Part shown: positions 7,736 to 17,916 of the stretch, in pieces
How the letters are laid out: each line of letters starts with the position of its first letter
Numbering within the stretch: the stretch's first letter is position 1
NCBI GenBank assembly: GCA_046160305.1
Contig: JBJXGX010000157.1
Coordinates: forward strand, 1 to 38,809
Origin: SHXR01 sp046160305
Lineage (GTDB): Bacteria; Pseudomonadota; Gammaproteobacteria; Burkholderiales; SG8-39
Reading direction: 5' to 3'
Length of the DNA stretch: 38,809 nt
Notes under the pieces: model-generated
Told to the model about the DNA's origin: nothing
The model's input: the letters and a program-made list of their open reading frames with translations, nothing else
Databases searched by the model: none
Translations under genes and position numbers: made by a program

Positions 7736-9707
7736 TTTCACGATCCTCCTCGCCGGCATCCTGCTCACGCTGGCGCCGCAGCTATTGCGATTGCCACCAT
7801 GGGTGATCGCGATTGTCGGTGCGATGATCGTATGGCGCGCGCGCCTTGCCATGCGACAGGAGCCGCTGCCAAGAAAGTGGCTGCTTCTTGGTCTCGTGTT
7901 CGCAGGTGTCTTCGCCGTCTACGCACACTATCGAACCCTCATGGGTCGTGATGTGGGCGTCACGATGCTCGTCCTCTTTCTCGGACTGAAGCTGCTCGAG
8001 ACCCGTAACGAGCGCGACGTCGTTGTCGTGACGTTTCTTTGCCATTTTCTCTTGTTCGCCAACTTCTTCTACGGACAAACACCGAGCACGGGTCTGCACA
8101 TGGTGGTGACGGTCATCGTGCTCACGGCCGCGATGATCGGTTTCAACGCGTCGCATCTTTCCTGGAAGCACACCTTCAAGACGAGTGCGGTAATGCTGGC
8201 GCAAGGCACGCCGATTGCCATGGTTTTGTTCGTCCTCTTTCCAAGGCTCGACGGACCGATCTGGGCATTTCCCGACCTCCAGCAGAGCGCCACCATCGGG
8301 CTTTCCGAGACCATGTCGCCCGGCTCGATCAGCCGGCTTTCGCAGTCGGATGCGATCGCCTTTCGCGCAAGCTTCGACAACGTCGTGCCGCCGAGGAACC
8401 AACTCTACTGGCGTGGTCCGGTTTTTCAGAATTTCGACGGACGGACCTGGACGGCGAACGAGAAAACCGAATACACGCCCAATCTGGCCGCGCCGCGCGG
8501 GCAACCGATCGGCTACGAGGTGACCGTCGAACCCCACGATCGCAACTGGCTCTTCGCGTTGGAGATGCCCACGCAGCTTCCCGCCGGCGCGTTCAGCACG
8601 AGCGACGGCCAGATTCTCGCCAACAAACCGGTGCGCACCCGGTTTCGCTATCGAACCGAATCGTCAATCGAGCATCGCGCGCGGGACAGCACGACACAAG
8701 CGGACCTGCGTGCCTCGCTTGCGCTGCCGGATGGATTCAACCCGCAGTCGATTGCGCTCGGCCGGAATTGGCGCCAGGAATTGCGCAGTGACCGCGCGAT
8801 TCTCGAGCGATCGACGTTCTTCTTTGCCTCGCAAGGGTTGCGTTACACCATCGAGCCGCCGACGCTCGGACGCCACACGGTCGATGAATTTCTGTTCGAG
8901 ACGAAGCTCGGATTCTGCGAACACTTTTCCGCCGCATTCGTGGTGCTGATGCGCGCCGCGAACATTCCGGCAAGAGTCGTCACCGGCTATCAGGGCGGGT
9001 TCGCCAATCCCTTCGATGGCAATATCATCGTGCGTCAAGCGGACGCGCATGCGTGGGCCGAGGTCTGGCTGGAAGATGCAGGTTGGATACGCGTGGACCC
9101 GACAGCAACCGCGGCACCGGCAAGGGTGGACGCCGGTCTCGCCGCGGCCATTCCGCAATCCGAATCGCTGCCGTTCATGATGCGTCCGGGATCCGCGCTC
9201 ATCGCGGGCCTCAGACACAACTGGGAAGCGCTCGCGAATCAGTGGAATCAGTGGGTCCTCGGCTACGACGCGTCCCGACAGCAGCGTCTGCTGCAGCGCT
9301 TTGGGATGCCCTCCGCGTCGATTCAGTATCTCCTTCACGCAACGTTCTTTGCCGTCGCGCTTGGACTCCTCGTCGTGACCGCGCTGATCCTGCGCGGCCG
9401 GCCACCGAGCGACCCGGTGCAGCGTCTTTGGTTCAAGTTCTGCGCCCGGCTCGAAGCGGCCGGAACATCCCGGTCAAGCGGCGAGGGACCGATGGATTTC
9501 GCGGGGCGCGCGGCGCGCGTGCATCCGGAAGCGGCTGATGATATTCGACAGGTCGCGATGCGCTATGTCGATCTTCGCTATGGCAGATCATCAGGACGCC
9601 AAGCAATCGCTGACCTCGCGCGGAGCATCGGTTCGGTCAATGTCCGATCCGATCGATTCTCGCGTTGGCTGCGATCCCTCCACAAGACACAAGACTTCTC
9701 AAAGTGA
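7716..9707 (+). CDS. TgpA-type transglutaminase-like membrane protein (DUF3488)
   Basis: This is a 663-residue inner-membrane protein. The N-terminal ~170 residues contain several transmembrane helices (TILLAGILLTLAPQLL, LLLGLVFAGVFAVYA and others: the DUF3488/TgpA N-terminal domain). A periplasmic transglutaminase-like domain carries the triad: Cys401 in KLGFCEHFSAAF, His445 in ADAHAWAEVW and Asp461 in RVDPTA. A further helix (ATFFAVALGLLVVTALIL) precedes a C-terminal cytoplasmic DUF4129-like tail. The Pseudomonas aeruginosa homologue TgpA is reported to be essential; its reaction is unproven. It overlaps the DUF58 gene by 20 bases, and mltB starts 20 bases after its stop, suggesting a peptidoglycan-linked role here (inference). 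Confidence 0.93.
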   Translation: MAVSLGNFTILLAGILLTLAPQLLRLPPWVIAIVGAMIVWRARLAMRQEPLPRKWLLLGLVFAGVFAVYAHYRTLMGRDVGVTMLVLFLGLKLLETRNERDVVVVTFLCHFLLFANFFYGQTPSTGLHMVVTVIVLTAAMIGFNASHLSWKHTFKTSAVMLAQGTPIAMVLFVLFPRLDGPIWAFPDLQQSATIGLSETMSPGSISRLSQSDAIAFRASFDNVVPPRNQLYWRGPVFQNFDGRTWTANEKTEYTPNLAAPRGQPIGYEVTVEPHDRNWLFALEMPTQLPAGAFSTSDGQILANKPVRTRFRYRTESSIEHRARDSTTQADLRASLALPDGFNPQSIALGRNWRQELRSDRAILERSTFFFASQGLRYTIEPPTLGRHTVDEFLFETKLGFCEHFSAAFVVLMRAANIPARVVTGYQGGFANPFDGNIIVRQADAHAWAEVWLEDAGWIRVDPTATAAPARVDAGLAAAIPQSESLPFMMRPGSALIAGLRHNWEALANQWNQWVLGYDASRQQRLLQRFGMPSASIQYLLHATFFAVALGLLVVTALILRGRPPSDPVQRLWFKFCARLEAAGTSRSSGEGPMDFAGRAARVHPEAADDIRQVAMRYVDLRYGRSSGRQAIADLARSIGSVNVRSDRFSRWLRSLHKTQDFSK

Positions 9708-9727
9708 ATATTTTGCGCATCGATCCT

Positions 9728-10792
9728 ATGCACTTCGCCCGATCGCACCGGATTCTTCCATCGCGGCCACGGTCGCGCGTGCCTTGCCTCGTCCTCGCGC
9801 TCGCTGCGTTTTCCGCATTCGCCGGCCCTCTGCGCGCGCAGGGCACGTTGTCGTTCATCGATCGCCCCGATGTCGTGCAGTTCGCGAACGAGATCGCGAC
9901 CGCCCACCGGTTCGACGTCCCCAATGTGCTGCAAACCTTGCGGCAGGCGCGGCACCAACCGGCAATCATTCGCGCGATGGAGCCGGTGCGCACCGGTCAG
10001 CGTTCCTGGCAAAGCTATCGTTCGCGCACCGTGACCCGATCGCGTATCGAGGACGGCGCCCGCTTCTGGGTGGATCATCAGGCGGCGCTCGCTCGGGCCG
10101 AGGACCGTTTCGGTATTCCGGCGGAGATCATCGTCGCCATCATCGGCGTCGAGACCCACTACGGGCGCAATACGGGCACATGGCGCGTACTCGATGCGCT
10201 GGCCACCCTTGCGTTCGACTACCCGCGCCGGTCCGCTTACTTTCGGTCCGAGCTGGAACAACTCTTCCTCTATGCGCGGGAAACCGGCACGGAAATCGCG
10301 ACGCTACGCGGTTCGTTCGCAGGCGCGGTCGGCATTCCGCAGTTCATGCCCGGAAGCTTCATGCGCTATGCGATCGATTTCGACGGCGATGGCCGGCGCG
10401 ACGTCTTGAACAACGTTGCGGACGCGATCGGCAGCGTGGGTAATTTTCTTTCGCGACACGGCTGGCTCGCCAACGAGCCGATTGCTTTCCCGGCAACCGT
10501 GTCGGGCGATGCCCATGCATTGCCGCTCCTGGCGGGCATCGAACCGGCATTTCGCATCGGCGAGCTTGATCAATACGGCATCACCCTTGCGGCATCGCCC
10601 GATGAAGATGCCTTGTGCGCACTCATCGAATTCGACACACCGGACGCCCCATCGGAATTCTGGGTCGGCCTCAACAATTTCTATGTCATTACCCGCTACA
10701 ACCAATCAAGCTTCTACGCGTTGTCGGTTCACACGCTCGCCCAATCGATCAAGGCGGAGGCAGGTTTGCGCGGCATTCGGTCGGCGCAGTGA
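9728..10792 (+). CDS. mltB: Lytic murein transglycosylase B
   Basis: This enzyme cleaves the MurNAc-GlcNAc bond of peptidoglycan with formation of 1,6-anhydroMurNAc. It is 354 residues long. The ATG at 9728 gives a basic N-terminus and a hydrophobic export signal (VPCLVLALAAFSAFAGPLRAQ). No lipobox Cys is visible, so the protein is probably soluble periplasmic or anchored, unlike lipoprotein MltB of E. coli. The catalytic Glu142 is in GVETHYGRNTG, and the family block GSFAGAVGIPQFMPGSF follows, with a calcium-site-like stretch DFDGDGRRDV. It is the last gene of the moxR run and converges on nlpD with 31 bases between. An in-frame ATG at 9665 would lie inside tgpA and is not preferred. Confidence 0.93.
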   Translation: MHFARSHRILPSRPRSRVPCLVLALAAFSAFAGPLRAQGTLSFIDRPDVVQFANEIATAHRFDVPNVLQTLRQARHQPAIIRAMEPVRTGQRSWQSYRSRTVTRSRIEDGARFWVDHQAALARAEDRFGIPAEIIVAIIGVETHYGRNTGTWRVLDALATLAFDYPRRSAYFRSELEQLFLYARETGTEIATLRGSFAGAVGIPQFMPGSFMRYAIDFDGDGRRDVLNNVADAIGSVGNFLSRHGWLANEPIAFPATVSGDAHALPLLAGIEPAFRIGELDQYGITLAASPDEDALCALIEFDTPDAPSEFWVGLNNFYVITRYNQSSFYALSVHTLAQSIKAEAGLRGIRSAQ

Positions 10793-10823
10793 TCTCGTTG
10801 CGATGTCGCCGTGAAGCCCCGCT

Positions 10824-11780
10824 TCATCGGCGCGCCGGCAGGTGCGCGATCGGATCGACTGGTTTTCCGGAACGCCTGATCTCGAAGTGCAACTTGGGTC
10901 GATCGGTGTCGGTCGATCCAATCTCGGCGATCTTCTGGCCCTTGGTCACGGTCTGACCCTCTTTGACCAGAATGCGACTGTTGTGGGCGTACGCCGAAAG
11001 GTAGGGCTCATTGTGTTTGACGATCACGAGCTGGCCATAGCCCGGCGGGCCGTTGCCGCTGAAGATCACGCGACCACCGGCCGCCGCAACCACCGGTTCC
11101 CCGACACGACCTGCAATCCCGAGCCCCTTCGTGTTGGATTCGAAGGTCTCGATCACGCGACCCGGGGCTGGCCACGCCCAATCCACGGCGCCGGCCTCCC
11201 CAGCCGCAGCCTGCGGCGGTGCAACGGCCGGCGCGTCGGGCTTGATGTCCGCGACCGGTGGTTTCGACTCGATGGCAGGCGGCTTTACGTCCACGACCGG
11301 CGGTTTCGGCTCGGGCTTGGCGGGTGCGCGGCGGGGGTCCTCGCCACGCAGGATCATTGCGAGGTTCTCGTCGCTGTAGGGCGCCTTGAACGCTCGCGGC
11401 TCGGTCTTCAGATCCGGACGTTCACCCGCGATGGCGCCTGCGGGTCTTGGGGTTGGAAACCCGGTCGGCGGCAAAGCCACAGCCGGCGGACTCGCGCTTG
11501 ACGGCGGCGTCGAACCGGGTGCGCCGAGCGGGCGCGTTTCGATCACACCGGGTGCGCCGATCGGCTTCACCTGCACCTCGGTCTCGGCAGAGGCGGATGG
11601 CACCGCCACCGGCGGCAATGGTGCGGGGATCTTGGAGACAACCGGCGGAGGCGATGGCGGCATCGGAATGCCGGGTCGGCGATCGTCGATGGGTGCGGCG
11701 GTGCGACGCGCGCACGCGCCGACCGCGATACACACCATGACCATCACGACGGTGCGGAACACCACTGAATGACTGCTCAC
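10824..11780 (-). CDS. nlpD: NlpD-like M23/LytM lipoprotein, degenerate active site, no LysM
   Basis: This is an outer-membrane lipoprotein of the amidase-activator group, which stimulates AmiC-type amidases during cell separation. The signal peptide ends in lipobox VGAC (Cys23). Residues 25-215 are very Pro/Ala-rich with KPPVVDVKPP-like near-repeats. The C-terminal ~110 residues are a LytM/M23 fold (GEPVVAAAGGRVIFSGNG, LHFEIRRSGKPVDP). The first zinc histidine and the aspartate are missing: the place reads TKGLGIAG instead of HxGxD. This fits an activator rather than an active peptidase. I find no LysM domain, which NlpD usually has. The start overlaps the pcm stop (ATGA at 11777-11780). Confidence 0.88.
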   Translation of the reverse strand: MSSHSVVFRTVVMVMVCIAVGACARRTAAPIDDRRPGIPMPPSPPPVVSKIPAPLPPVAVPSASAETEVQVKPIGAPGVIETRPLGAPGSTPPSSASPPAVALPPTGFPTPRPAGAIAGERPDLKTEPRAFKAPYSDENLAMILRGEDPRRAPAKPEPKPPVVDVKPPAIESKPPVADIKPDAPAVAPPQAAAGEAGAVDWAWPAPGRVIETFESNTKGLGIAGRVGEPVVAAAGGRVIFSGNGPPGYGQLVIVKHNEPYLSAYAHNSRILVKEGQTVTKGQKIAEIGSTDTDRPKLHFEIRRSGKPVDPIAHLPARR

Positions 11781-12478
11781 TGTTGCCTCCCTGTTCGCAA
11801 CGGCACGAAGCGGACCTGTTCCAATTTGCGTTCGTTGAAGCCCGATATGGTTCGCTCGACGATCATCAACTGCTGCGTGGTGGTTCCCACAGGAACAACC
11901 ATGCGCCCTCCGACATTCAGTTGATCGGCCAGCTCGCGCGGCATCACAGGCGCGGCGGCCGCGACGATAATCGCATCGAATGGTGCGACCTCGACGAGCC
12001 CCTGCCGGCCATCACCATTCTTGAGGCGCAGATTAGGCAAGCGGAGCGGGCGCAAGTTCACGCGCGCCCGTTCGAGCAGCGACTTGATGCGCTCGATCGA
12101 GTAGACCTCGCTTGCCATGGCCGACAAGACGGCCGCCTGATAGCCGCAGCCTGTCCCGATTTCGAGCACGCGCCCGAGCGGACCGCCGGCCCGCACGGCC
12201 TCCAGCATCCTCGCCACGATGTAGGGCTGCGATATCGTTTGCTCGAAGCCGATCGGCAGCGCGACGTCTTCGTATGCGCGCGAGGCGAGCGCCTCGTCGA
12301 CGAACAGATGCCGCGGCACGCGTGCCATCGCATCGAGGACGACCTGATCGGTGATGCCTTTCTCACGCAGCCTGGCGACCATCCGATCGCGCGTGCGCTG
12401 CGAGGTCATACCGATCCCCGCCTCGGGCTCCCCGATCGGTCCTTTCGCGAAGGCGCGCGCGTTCATCGGGCGAGCCAT
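11777..12478 (-). CDS. pcm: Protein-L-isoaspartate O-methyltransferase
   Basis: This enzyme methylates L-isoaspartyl residues in aged proteins with SAM, starting their repair. Family motifs are MARVPRHLFVDEALASRAYED, PIGFEQTISQPYIVARML, the SAM site VLEIGTGCGYQAAVLS and the late block VVPVG. Length is 233 residues from the ATG at 12478. The core begins around MTSQRTRDRM (12409), so the first ~23 residues may be extra, and a start at 12466 or 12409 is possible. It overlaps surE by 16 bases and nlpD by 4, as expected for the conserved surE-pcm-nlpD operon. Confidence 0.94.
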   Translation of the reverse strand: MARPMNARAFAKGPIGEPEAGIGMTSQRTRDRMVARLREKGITDQVVLDAMARVPRHLFVDEALASRAYEDVALPIGFEQTISQPYIVARMLEAVRAGGPLGRVLEIGTGCGYQAAVLSAMASEVYSIERIKSLLERARVNLRPLRLPNLRLKNGDGRQGLVEVAPFDAIIVAAAAPVMPRELADQLNVGGRMVVPVGTTTQQLMIVERTISGFNERKLEQVRFVPLRTGRQQ

Positions 12479-13206
12479 GCGCCAACGCCGGACAATTGGC
12501 CATGATGGGTGAGATCGATCTGCAGCGGCGTGATCGACACGCGCCCCGCCGCGACGGCGTGGAAATCCGTGCCGGGCCCGGCATCGGCGGCCGGACCCAC
12601 GGCGCCGACCCAGTACACCGTTTCGTTGCGCGGGCTCGTCGTCTTGATCACCGGCTCGGCCTTGTGTCGTTTGCCAAGACGCGTCACGAGCGGCGCACCG
12701 AGATTCTCGTAGGTCACCGCTGGGAGATTGACATTGAGCAGCAGCGCCTCTTGCGGTGGCTCGTTCTTGAAGCGCTCGATCAGATCGCGCATGAAGCGCG
12801 CGGCGCCCGCAAGGTACTGGGTCGAACGGCTCGCAAGCGATACCGCGACCGATGGAATGCCAAGCAAGAAACCTTCAGTGGCGGCCGCGACGGTGCCGGA
12901 GTAAAGCGTGTCATCGCCCATGTTCTGGCCGAGATTGATCCCGGAGACCACCATATCCGGCAATTCCGGCAAGAGTCCGGTAACCGCAAGATGAACGCAG
13001 TCGGTCGGTGTTCCATTCACGTAATAGAAGCCATTCTCCGCACGGCGCACGGTGAGCGGCCGATCGAGGGTGAGTGAGTTCGATGCGCCACTGCGATCGC
13101 GCTCTGGCGCCACAACCGTGATATCGGCGATCGGCGCCAGCGCATCGACCAGCGCGAGAATTCCCGGCGCGAAATAACCATCATCATTGCTTACCAGGAT
13201 GCGCAT
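12463..13206 (-). CDS. surE: 5'/3'-nucleotidase (survival protein SurE)
   Basis: This is a metal-dependent phosphatase of 247 residues that dephosphorylates nucleoside 5'- and 3'-monophosphates, and in some species short polyphosphate. MRILVSNDDGYFAPG carries metal ligands Asp8 and Asp9. APERDRSGASNSLT supplies the Ser ligand, and VSGINLGQNMGDDTLYSGTVAAATEG the Asn. The ATG at 13206 is chosen because the family starts exactly with this strand; an upstream GTG/ATG series to 13230 would only add noise. It is the first gene of the surE-pcm-nlpD operon. Confidence 0.95.
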   Translation of the reverse strand: MRILVSNDDGYFAPGILALVDALAPIADITVVAPERDRSGASNSLTLDRPLTVRRAENGFYYVNGTPTDCVHLAVTGLLPELPDMVVSGINLGQNMGDDTLYSGTVAAATEGFLLGIPSVAVSLASRSTQYLAGAARFMRDLIERFKNEPPQEALLLNVNLPAVTYENLGAPLVTRLGKRHKAEPVIKTTSPRNETVYWVGAVGPAADAGPGTDFHAVAAGRVSITPLQIDLTHHGQLSGVGAWLAR

Positions 13207-13347
13207 GGTGCCCGATTCGATCAACCTCATCGTTGTAGGTGGCAGGCGTGCCGGCCACCATCAACTGGTGAATGCCCGTATGGAGGGTGCGACAGGGCCG
13301 GACGATCCGCCTTTCGCATCGACACGAACCCGCGTTTCCGGACATCG

Positions 13348-13353
13348 ATTATA
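13348..13353 (-). promoter_or_regulatory. Possible -10 box for the surE operon
   Basis: On the minus strand a perfect TATAAT lies about 142 bases before the surE ATG, back to back with the tRNA promoter box at 13395. No good -35 at the ideal spacing was found, so the call rests on the -10 and on location in the 240-base divergent region. Confidence 0.3.
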
Positions 13354-13394
13354 AGTTGTCGAACGTGATTGCTGATCCTTCGTTTTGGATTCCT

Positions 13395-13400
13395 TATAAT
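13395..13400 (+). promoter_or_regulatory. -10 box of the tRNA-Thr promoter
   Basis: A perfect TATAAT is followed by a GC-rich discriminator (CGCGCG), typical of stable-RNA promoters under stringent control, about 47 bases before the mature tRNA. TTGCTG at 13369-13374 could be the -35 but is 20 bases away. The leader contains a small hairpin (CGCCAT/ATGGCG). Confidence 0.55.
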
Positions 13401-13446
13401 CGCGCGTTCGCATAGCGCCATCGTTCACGCATGGCGATGCGTAACC

Positions 13447-13521
13447 GCCGCTTTAGCTCAGTGGTAGAGCAACCGCCTTGTAAGCGGTAGGTCGTCTGTT
13501 CAATCCAGACAAGCGGCACCA
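13447..13521 (+). tRNA. tRNA-Thr (anticodon TGT)
   Basis: The cloverleaf is complete. The acceptor arm GCCGCTT (13447-13453) pairs with AAGCGGC (13511-13517), followed by discriminator A and an encoded CCA (13519-13521). The D-arm has TAGCTCAGTGGTAGAGC. The anticodon stem-loop ACCGCCTTGTAAGCGGT gives loop CTTGTAA and anticodon TGT, which reads ACA (Thr). The T-loop is TTCAATC. It stands alone, on the strand opposite to surE and tonB. The U34-A37 region is not a selenouridine target. Confidence 0.96.
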
Positions 13522-13531
13522 CCATCACGTG

Positions 13532-14347
13532 TCAATCAGACAATCTGAATTGGATCGGCACGTCGACCCAATGCGCAACCGTCTCGGTGCCAAGCCGTGC
13601 CGGAACGAAGCGCCAGCTCTTCACCGCGCGTTGGGCCGCGTCATCGAGCAGATCGGAACCCGAGGTCTTTTCGAGCTTCAACGACTCGACCTTACCCTCC
13701 GCGCTGATGAGTGCTCGCACCACCGCGAGCCCTTCGAGACGCATCCGGCGGGCAGCCGGCGGATACGCGGGCAGTGGATTGTTGAGATAGGCAACGTTGT
13801 AGTGCGGCAGCTTTATCCGCGAATCGTTTACGCGCGAATCATCCGGCGGCGCCATCTGCGTCGATTCATTGCTTGATTTGGTCACAACGGCAGCGACTTC
13901 ACGCGACTTCTCGGCCGGCATCGGCACATCTTCTTCCGCGATGACCGCGATCGGTGCGGGAGCGGATGCCGGTGCGATGGTCGGCGATGCGCGTATCACC
14001 GGACCTTCGGAATGTTCGATCGGCGCAGGCGGCACGGTCACGGCGGGCACAGGCGGGACCTGCTGCTCGCGAGGAGGCTTTCTTGCCGCCTTGATCGGCG
14101 GCGGATTCGGCTGGTCAGGCTCCGTTCGCCGTGGGGCCTCGACGACCGGAGCGGGTGGTGTGACCGGCTCGACGAATCGAAGTGCTACAACAGGCGCCTC
14201 GACGACAGGCTCGAGAAACGGAACGCCCAAACCCCACGCGATCGCGAATGCGCCGGCGTGGATCGCGAACGAGACCGCGATTGCGGGCAGGATCGATGCG
14301 GCCCGTGCAGGGCGAAGGCGAGCGTGCGTGTTGCTGGAGAGTTCCAT
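13532..14347 (-). CDS. tonB: TonB family energy transducer
   Basis: This protein transmits proton-motive force from an ExbBD complex to outer-membrane receptors. It is 271 residues. An N-terminal cytoplasmic stub leads to one transmembrane helix (ILPAIAVSFAIHAGAFAIA) containing the SxxxH-like Ser/His pair needed for coupling. A long Pro-rich linker (residues 55-150) follows. The C-terminal TonB domain has PLPAYPPAARRMRLEGLAVV, SAEGKVESLKLEKTSGSDLLD and AAQRAVKSWRFVPA. The ATG at 14347 is preferred to an overlapping GTG at 14350. No exbB or exbD and no TonB-dependent receptor lie in the window. The gene ends 10 bases from the tRNA on the other strand. Confidence 0.9.
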   Translation of the reverse strand: MELSSNTHARLRPARAASILPAIAVSFAIHAGAFAIAWGLGVPFLEPVVEAPVVALRFVEPVTPPAPVVEAPRRTEPDQPNPPPIKAARKPPREQQVPPVPAVTVPPAPIEHSEGPVIRASPTIAPASAPAPIAVIAEEDVPMPAEKSREVAAVVTKSSNESTQMAPPDDSRVNDSRIKLPHYNVAYLNNPLPAYPPAARRMRLEGLAVVRALISAEGKVESLKLEKTSGSDLLDDAAQRAVKSWRFVPARLGTETVAHWVDVPIQFRLSD

Positions 14348-14481
14348 CACGTGCGAGGGATTACGCGACTTCGCGGAATATGGATGCGAACATCCGGCGC
14401 GGCAGTGAATCCCGCATAATCGGCATACTTTTCGCTCCTTCCTCTTTAAAGCGGCTGCCCGCGGCCGCAGATCCGGAATCC

Positions 14482-16155
<1,674 letters not shown>

Positions 16156-16236
16156 GAATTCGCGCGGCGGACGGCGCAAATGCCTGATGGCAGATGCCAA
16201 GAACCGTCCTGATCCTGATTACGGCGAACCCGATTC

Positions 16237-17091
16237 CTACTCTTGCCGTGCGCTCCACGCGACCGGCGCCGCGCCGCGGAGCTGCGCGCGCGTCGTGCCC
16301 TGCATCGTTGCCACGCCGATCGTGCCGGTAAAGGCGCGTGAATCGCCGTTCACATCGATGATCGAGAAGCGGATCGATTCGCCGCGGACACGCGCTGCAA
16401 GCAGCGGCGAAGATTTGCCGCCGCTCGATGCCGAGCCCGACAGCATTTGATACTGCTGCTTCAATTCCATTGCATAGTGCTGATCGGCGAATTGCAGACG
16501 CCAGCGCCCCTCGACGCGCGCAGGCACGACCCATAGATACCCCGGCGCGTTCTCGACCCGCGCCATCTCGTCAGGCTCCCAATCGCCCATCGTGAACTGG
16601 TGTGTGACCACACGCGTGCCTGGTTTGAGCGCGAGGAGTTTGGGCCGCAGCTTCATCGTCACTTCCGGGCCGATGTACATCGCCACCACGCTCGCGTCGG
16701 AAAGATCCGTCTCGAAGAAGTCTTGGCGAAAGAACGTGACTCGCTTCGCAACGCCCATCCGCTCGGCGAGACGGATCGAGTAGGCGACAAGTTCGGCGTC
16801 GAACTCCACGCCGATGCCGCGCGCCCCGAACTGTTTCGCGGCAATGACAGGAATGCGTCCGTCACCCGACCCGAGATCCACGACGACATCGTTGGGACGG
16901 GTGTCCGCCATCTGCAACATCCGCTCGATCAATCGGTCCGGTGTCGGTGCCCAGACGGAGTCCTTGCCGAGTTGGCCCATCTCCGGCTCGTAGGCAGGCG
17001 GCTTGGAATCCGATTGCATGCATCCGCTCACCACAACAGCCGCCGCAAAGGCCAGCATATTCAATATTCGTAGATTCATCTCGATCTTCAT
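16237..17091 (-). CDS. Predicted lipoprotein with class I SAM-methyltransferase domain
   Basis: This is a 284-residue protein of unusual build. The N-terminus is a lipoprotein signal (ILNMLAFAAAVVVSGC, lipobox VSGC), then a short linker. A Rossmann methyltransferase domain follows with motif I VVDLGSGDGRIPV, acidic end of beta-2 GIGVEFDAELV, a QDFFETDL block and a late KPGTRVVTHQF. The last ~90 residues (WRLQFADQHYAMELKQQYQ onwards) look like a small beta-rich domain ending in AAPVAWSARQ. SAM is not known to be available outside the cytoplasm, so export conflicts with the fold. Either the signal is a membrane tether with the domain inside, or the domain has another ligand. The start could also be ATG 17079. 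It is divergent from another methyltransferase gene. Confidence 0.8.
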   Translation of the reverse strand: MKIEMNLRILNMLAFAAAVVVSGCMQSDSKPPAYEPEMGQLGKDSVWAPTPDRLIERMLQMADTRPNDVVVDLGSGDGRIPVIAAKQFGARGIGVEFDAELVAYSIRLAERMGVAKRVTFFRQDFFETDLSDASVVAMYIGPEVTMKLRPKLLALKPGTRVVTHQFTMGDWEPDEMARVENAPGYLWVVPARVEGRWRLQFADQHYAMELKQQYQMLSGSASSGGKSSPLLAARVRGESIRFSIIDVNGDSRAFTGTIGVATMQGTTRAQLRGAAPVAWSARQE

Positions 17092-17220
17092 CCGTTCGAT
17101 GCAATGAAAAGAAAGGTTACCGCATGGCGCCTTGTAGTCCGACAGGAAGTTGTCAGTTATCCTTGGGCCGGTCAGCCGATGCTTTGCGCGAGCGTCGCGG
17201 CGGGACGAACAGGGAGCATC

Positions 17221-17916
17221 GTGCGACTCACTTATTCAGGCCTCGTGTACCACATGCAGCGGCTCGCCCGACCGCTCAAGCGCCTCTATGCGATCAAGCG
17301 GCCGGGGGAGCCTGTTTCCCGCGAATTCGGCCTTGATCGGGGCACTTCGCTCGATCGCTATTGGATCGAGCGATATCTTGCCCAACACGCCTCCACCGAG
17401 AGGGGATCGGCACTCGAGGTTGGGGAGACCACCTACCTCGAACGATTCTTCCCGAACTTCACCGGGAGTCATCTCGAGTTGGCAGACGATGGAACGCCGA
17501 ATTGCGTGGTGATCGACCTCGATGCCAGCAATCCGTCGATCGAACCAAGGTTCGATCTTATGATCGCGACGCAGGTCTACAATTTCGTCTATGAAACGCG
17601 TGCGGCGATTCGCAACACGGCTGCACTCCTGAAACCGGGCGGCGTCTTGATCGGCAGCGTCGGGGGTATCACCCAGATCAGCCGCCATGACGCCGACCGC
17701 TGGGGCCACTACTTCTCGTTCACCGCCCAGTCATGGGAGCGTCTGTTGCGCGAAGCGTTCGCTGAAGTCAGCATCGAGTCGTTCGGCAACGTGGATACCG
17801 CGTGCGCCTTTCTGAACGGCCTCGCCATGGAAGAGATCGATCGCGACCTTCTGAATCGCCATGACCCCGACTATCCGGTGTCCATCTGTTTTAAAGCCGT
17901 CAAGGCCCGAGGTTGA
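17221..17916 (+). CDS. Class I SAM-dependent methyltransferase-like protein
   Basis: This is a 231-residue cytoplasmic protein. PVSREFGLDRGTSLDRYWIERYLAQH followed by ALEVGETTYLERFF resembles methyltransferases found with sugar or natural-product gene sets. FDLMIATQVYNFVYETRAAIRN and LLKPGGVLIGSVGGI correspond to motifs IV and V of the fold. Motif I (ALEVGE) lacks the usual GxGxG, so SAM binding is not certain. I chose GTG 17221, which has AGGGAG four bases upstream. An ATG at 17104 would add 39 residues with no good ribosome site and almost touch the divergent gene's start. The substrate is unknown. Confidence 0.75.
   Translation: MRLTYSGLVYHMQRLARPLKRLYAIKRPGEPVSREFGLDRGTSLDRYWIERYLAQHASTERGSALEVGETTYLERFFPNFTGSHLELADDGTPNCVVIDLDASNPSIEPRFDLMIATQVYNFVYETRAAIRNTAALLKPGGVLIGSVGGITQISRHDADRWGHYFSFTAQSWERLLREAFAEVSIESFGNVDTACAFLNGLAMEEIDRDLLNRHDPDYPVSICFKAVKARG

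Noticed and set aside
10793..10823. Remnant of rpoS between nlpD and mltB
   Set aside because: Only 31 bases separate the two genes, and neither strand shows sigma-factor sequence.
14182..14481. N-terminal extension of EttA by 100 residues
   Set aside because: It runs antisense through tonB and is Arg-rich; EttA proteins begin with MAQYAYTMRRV.
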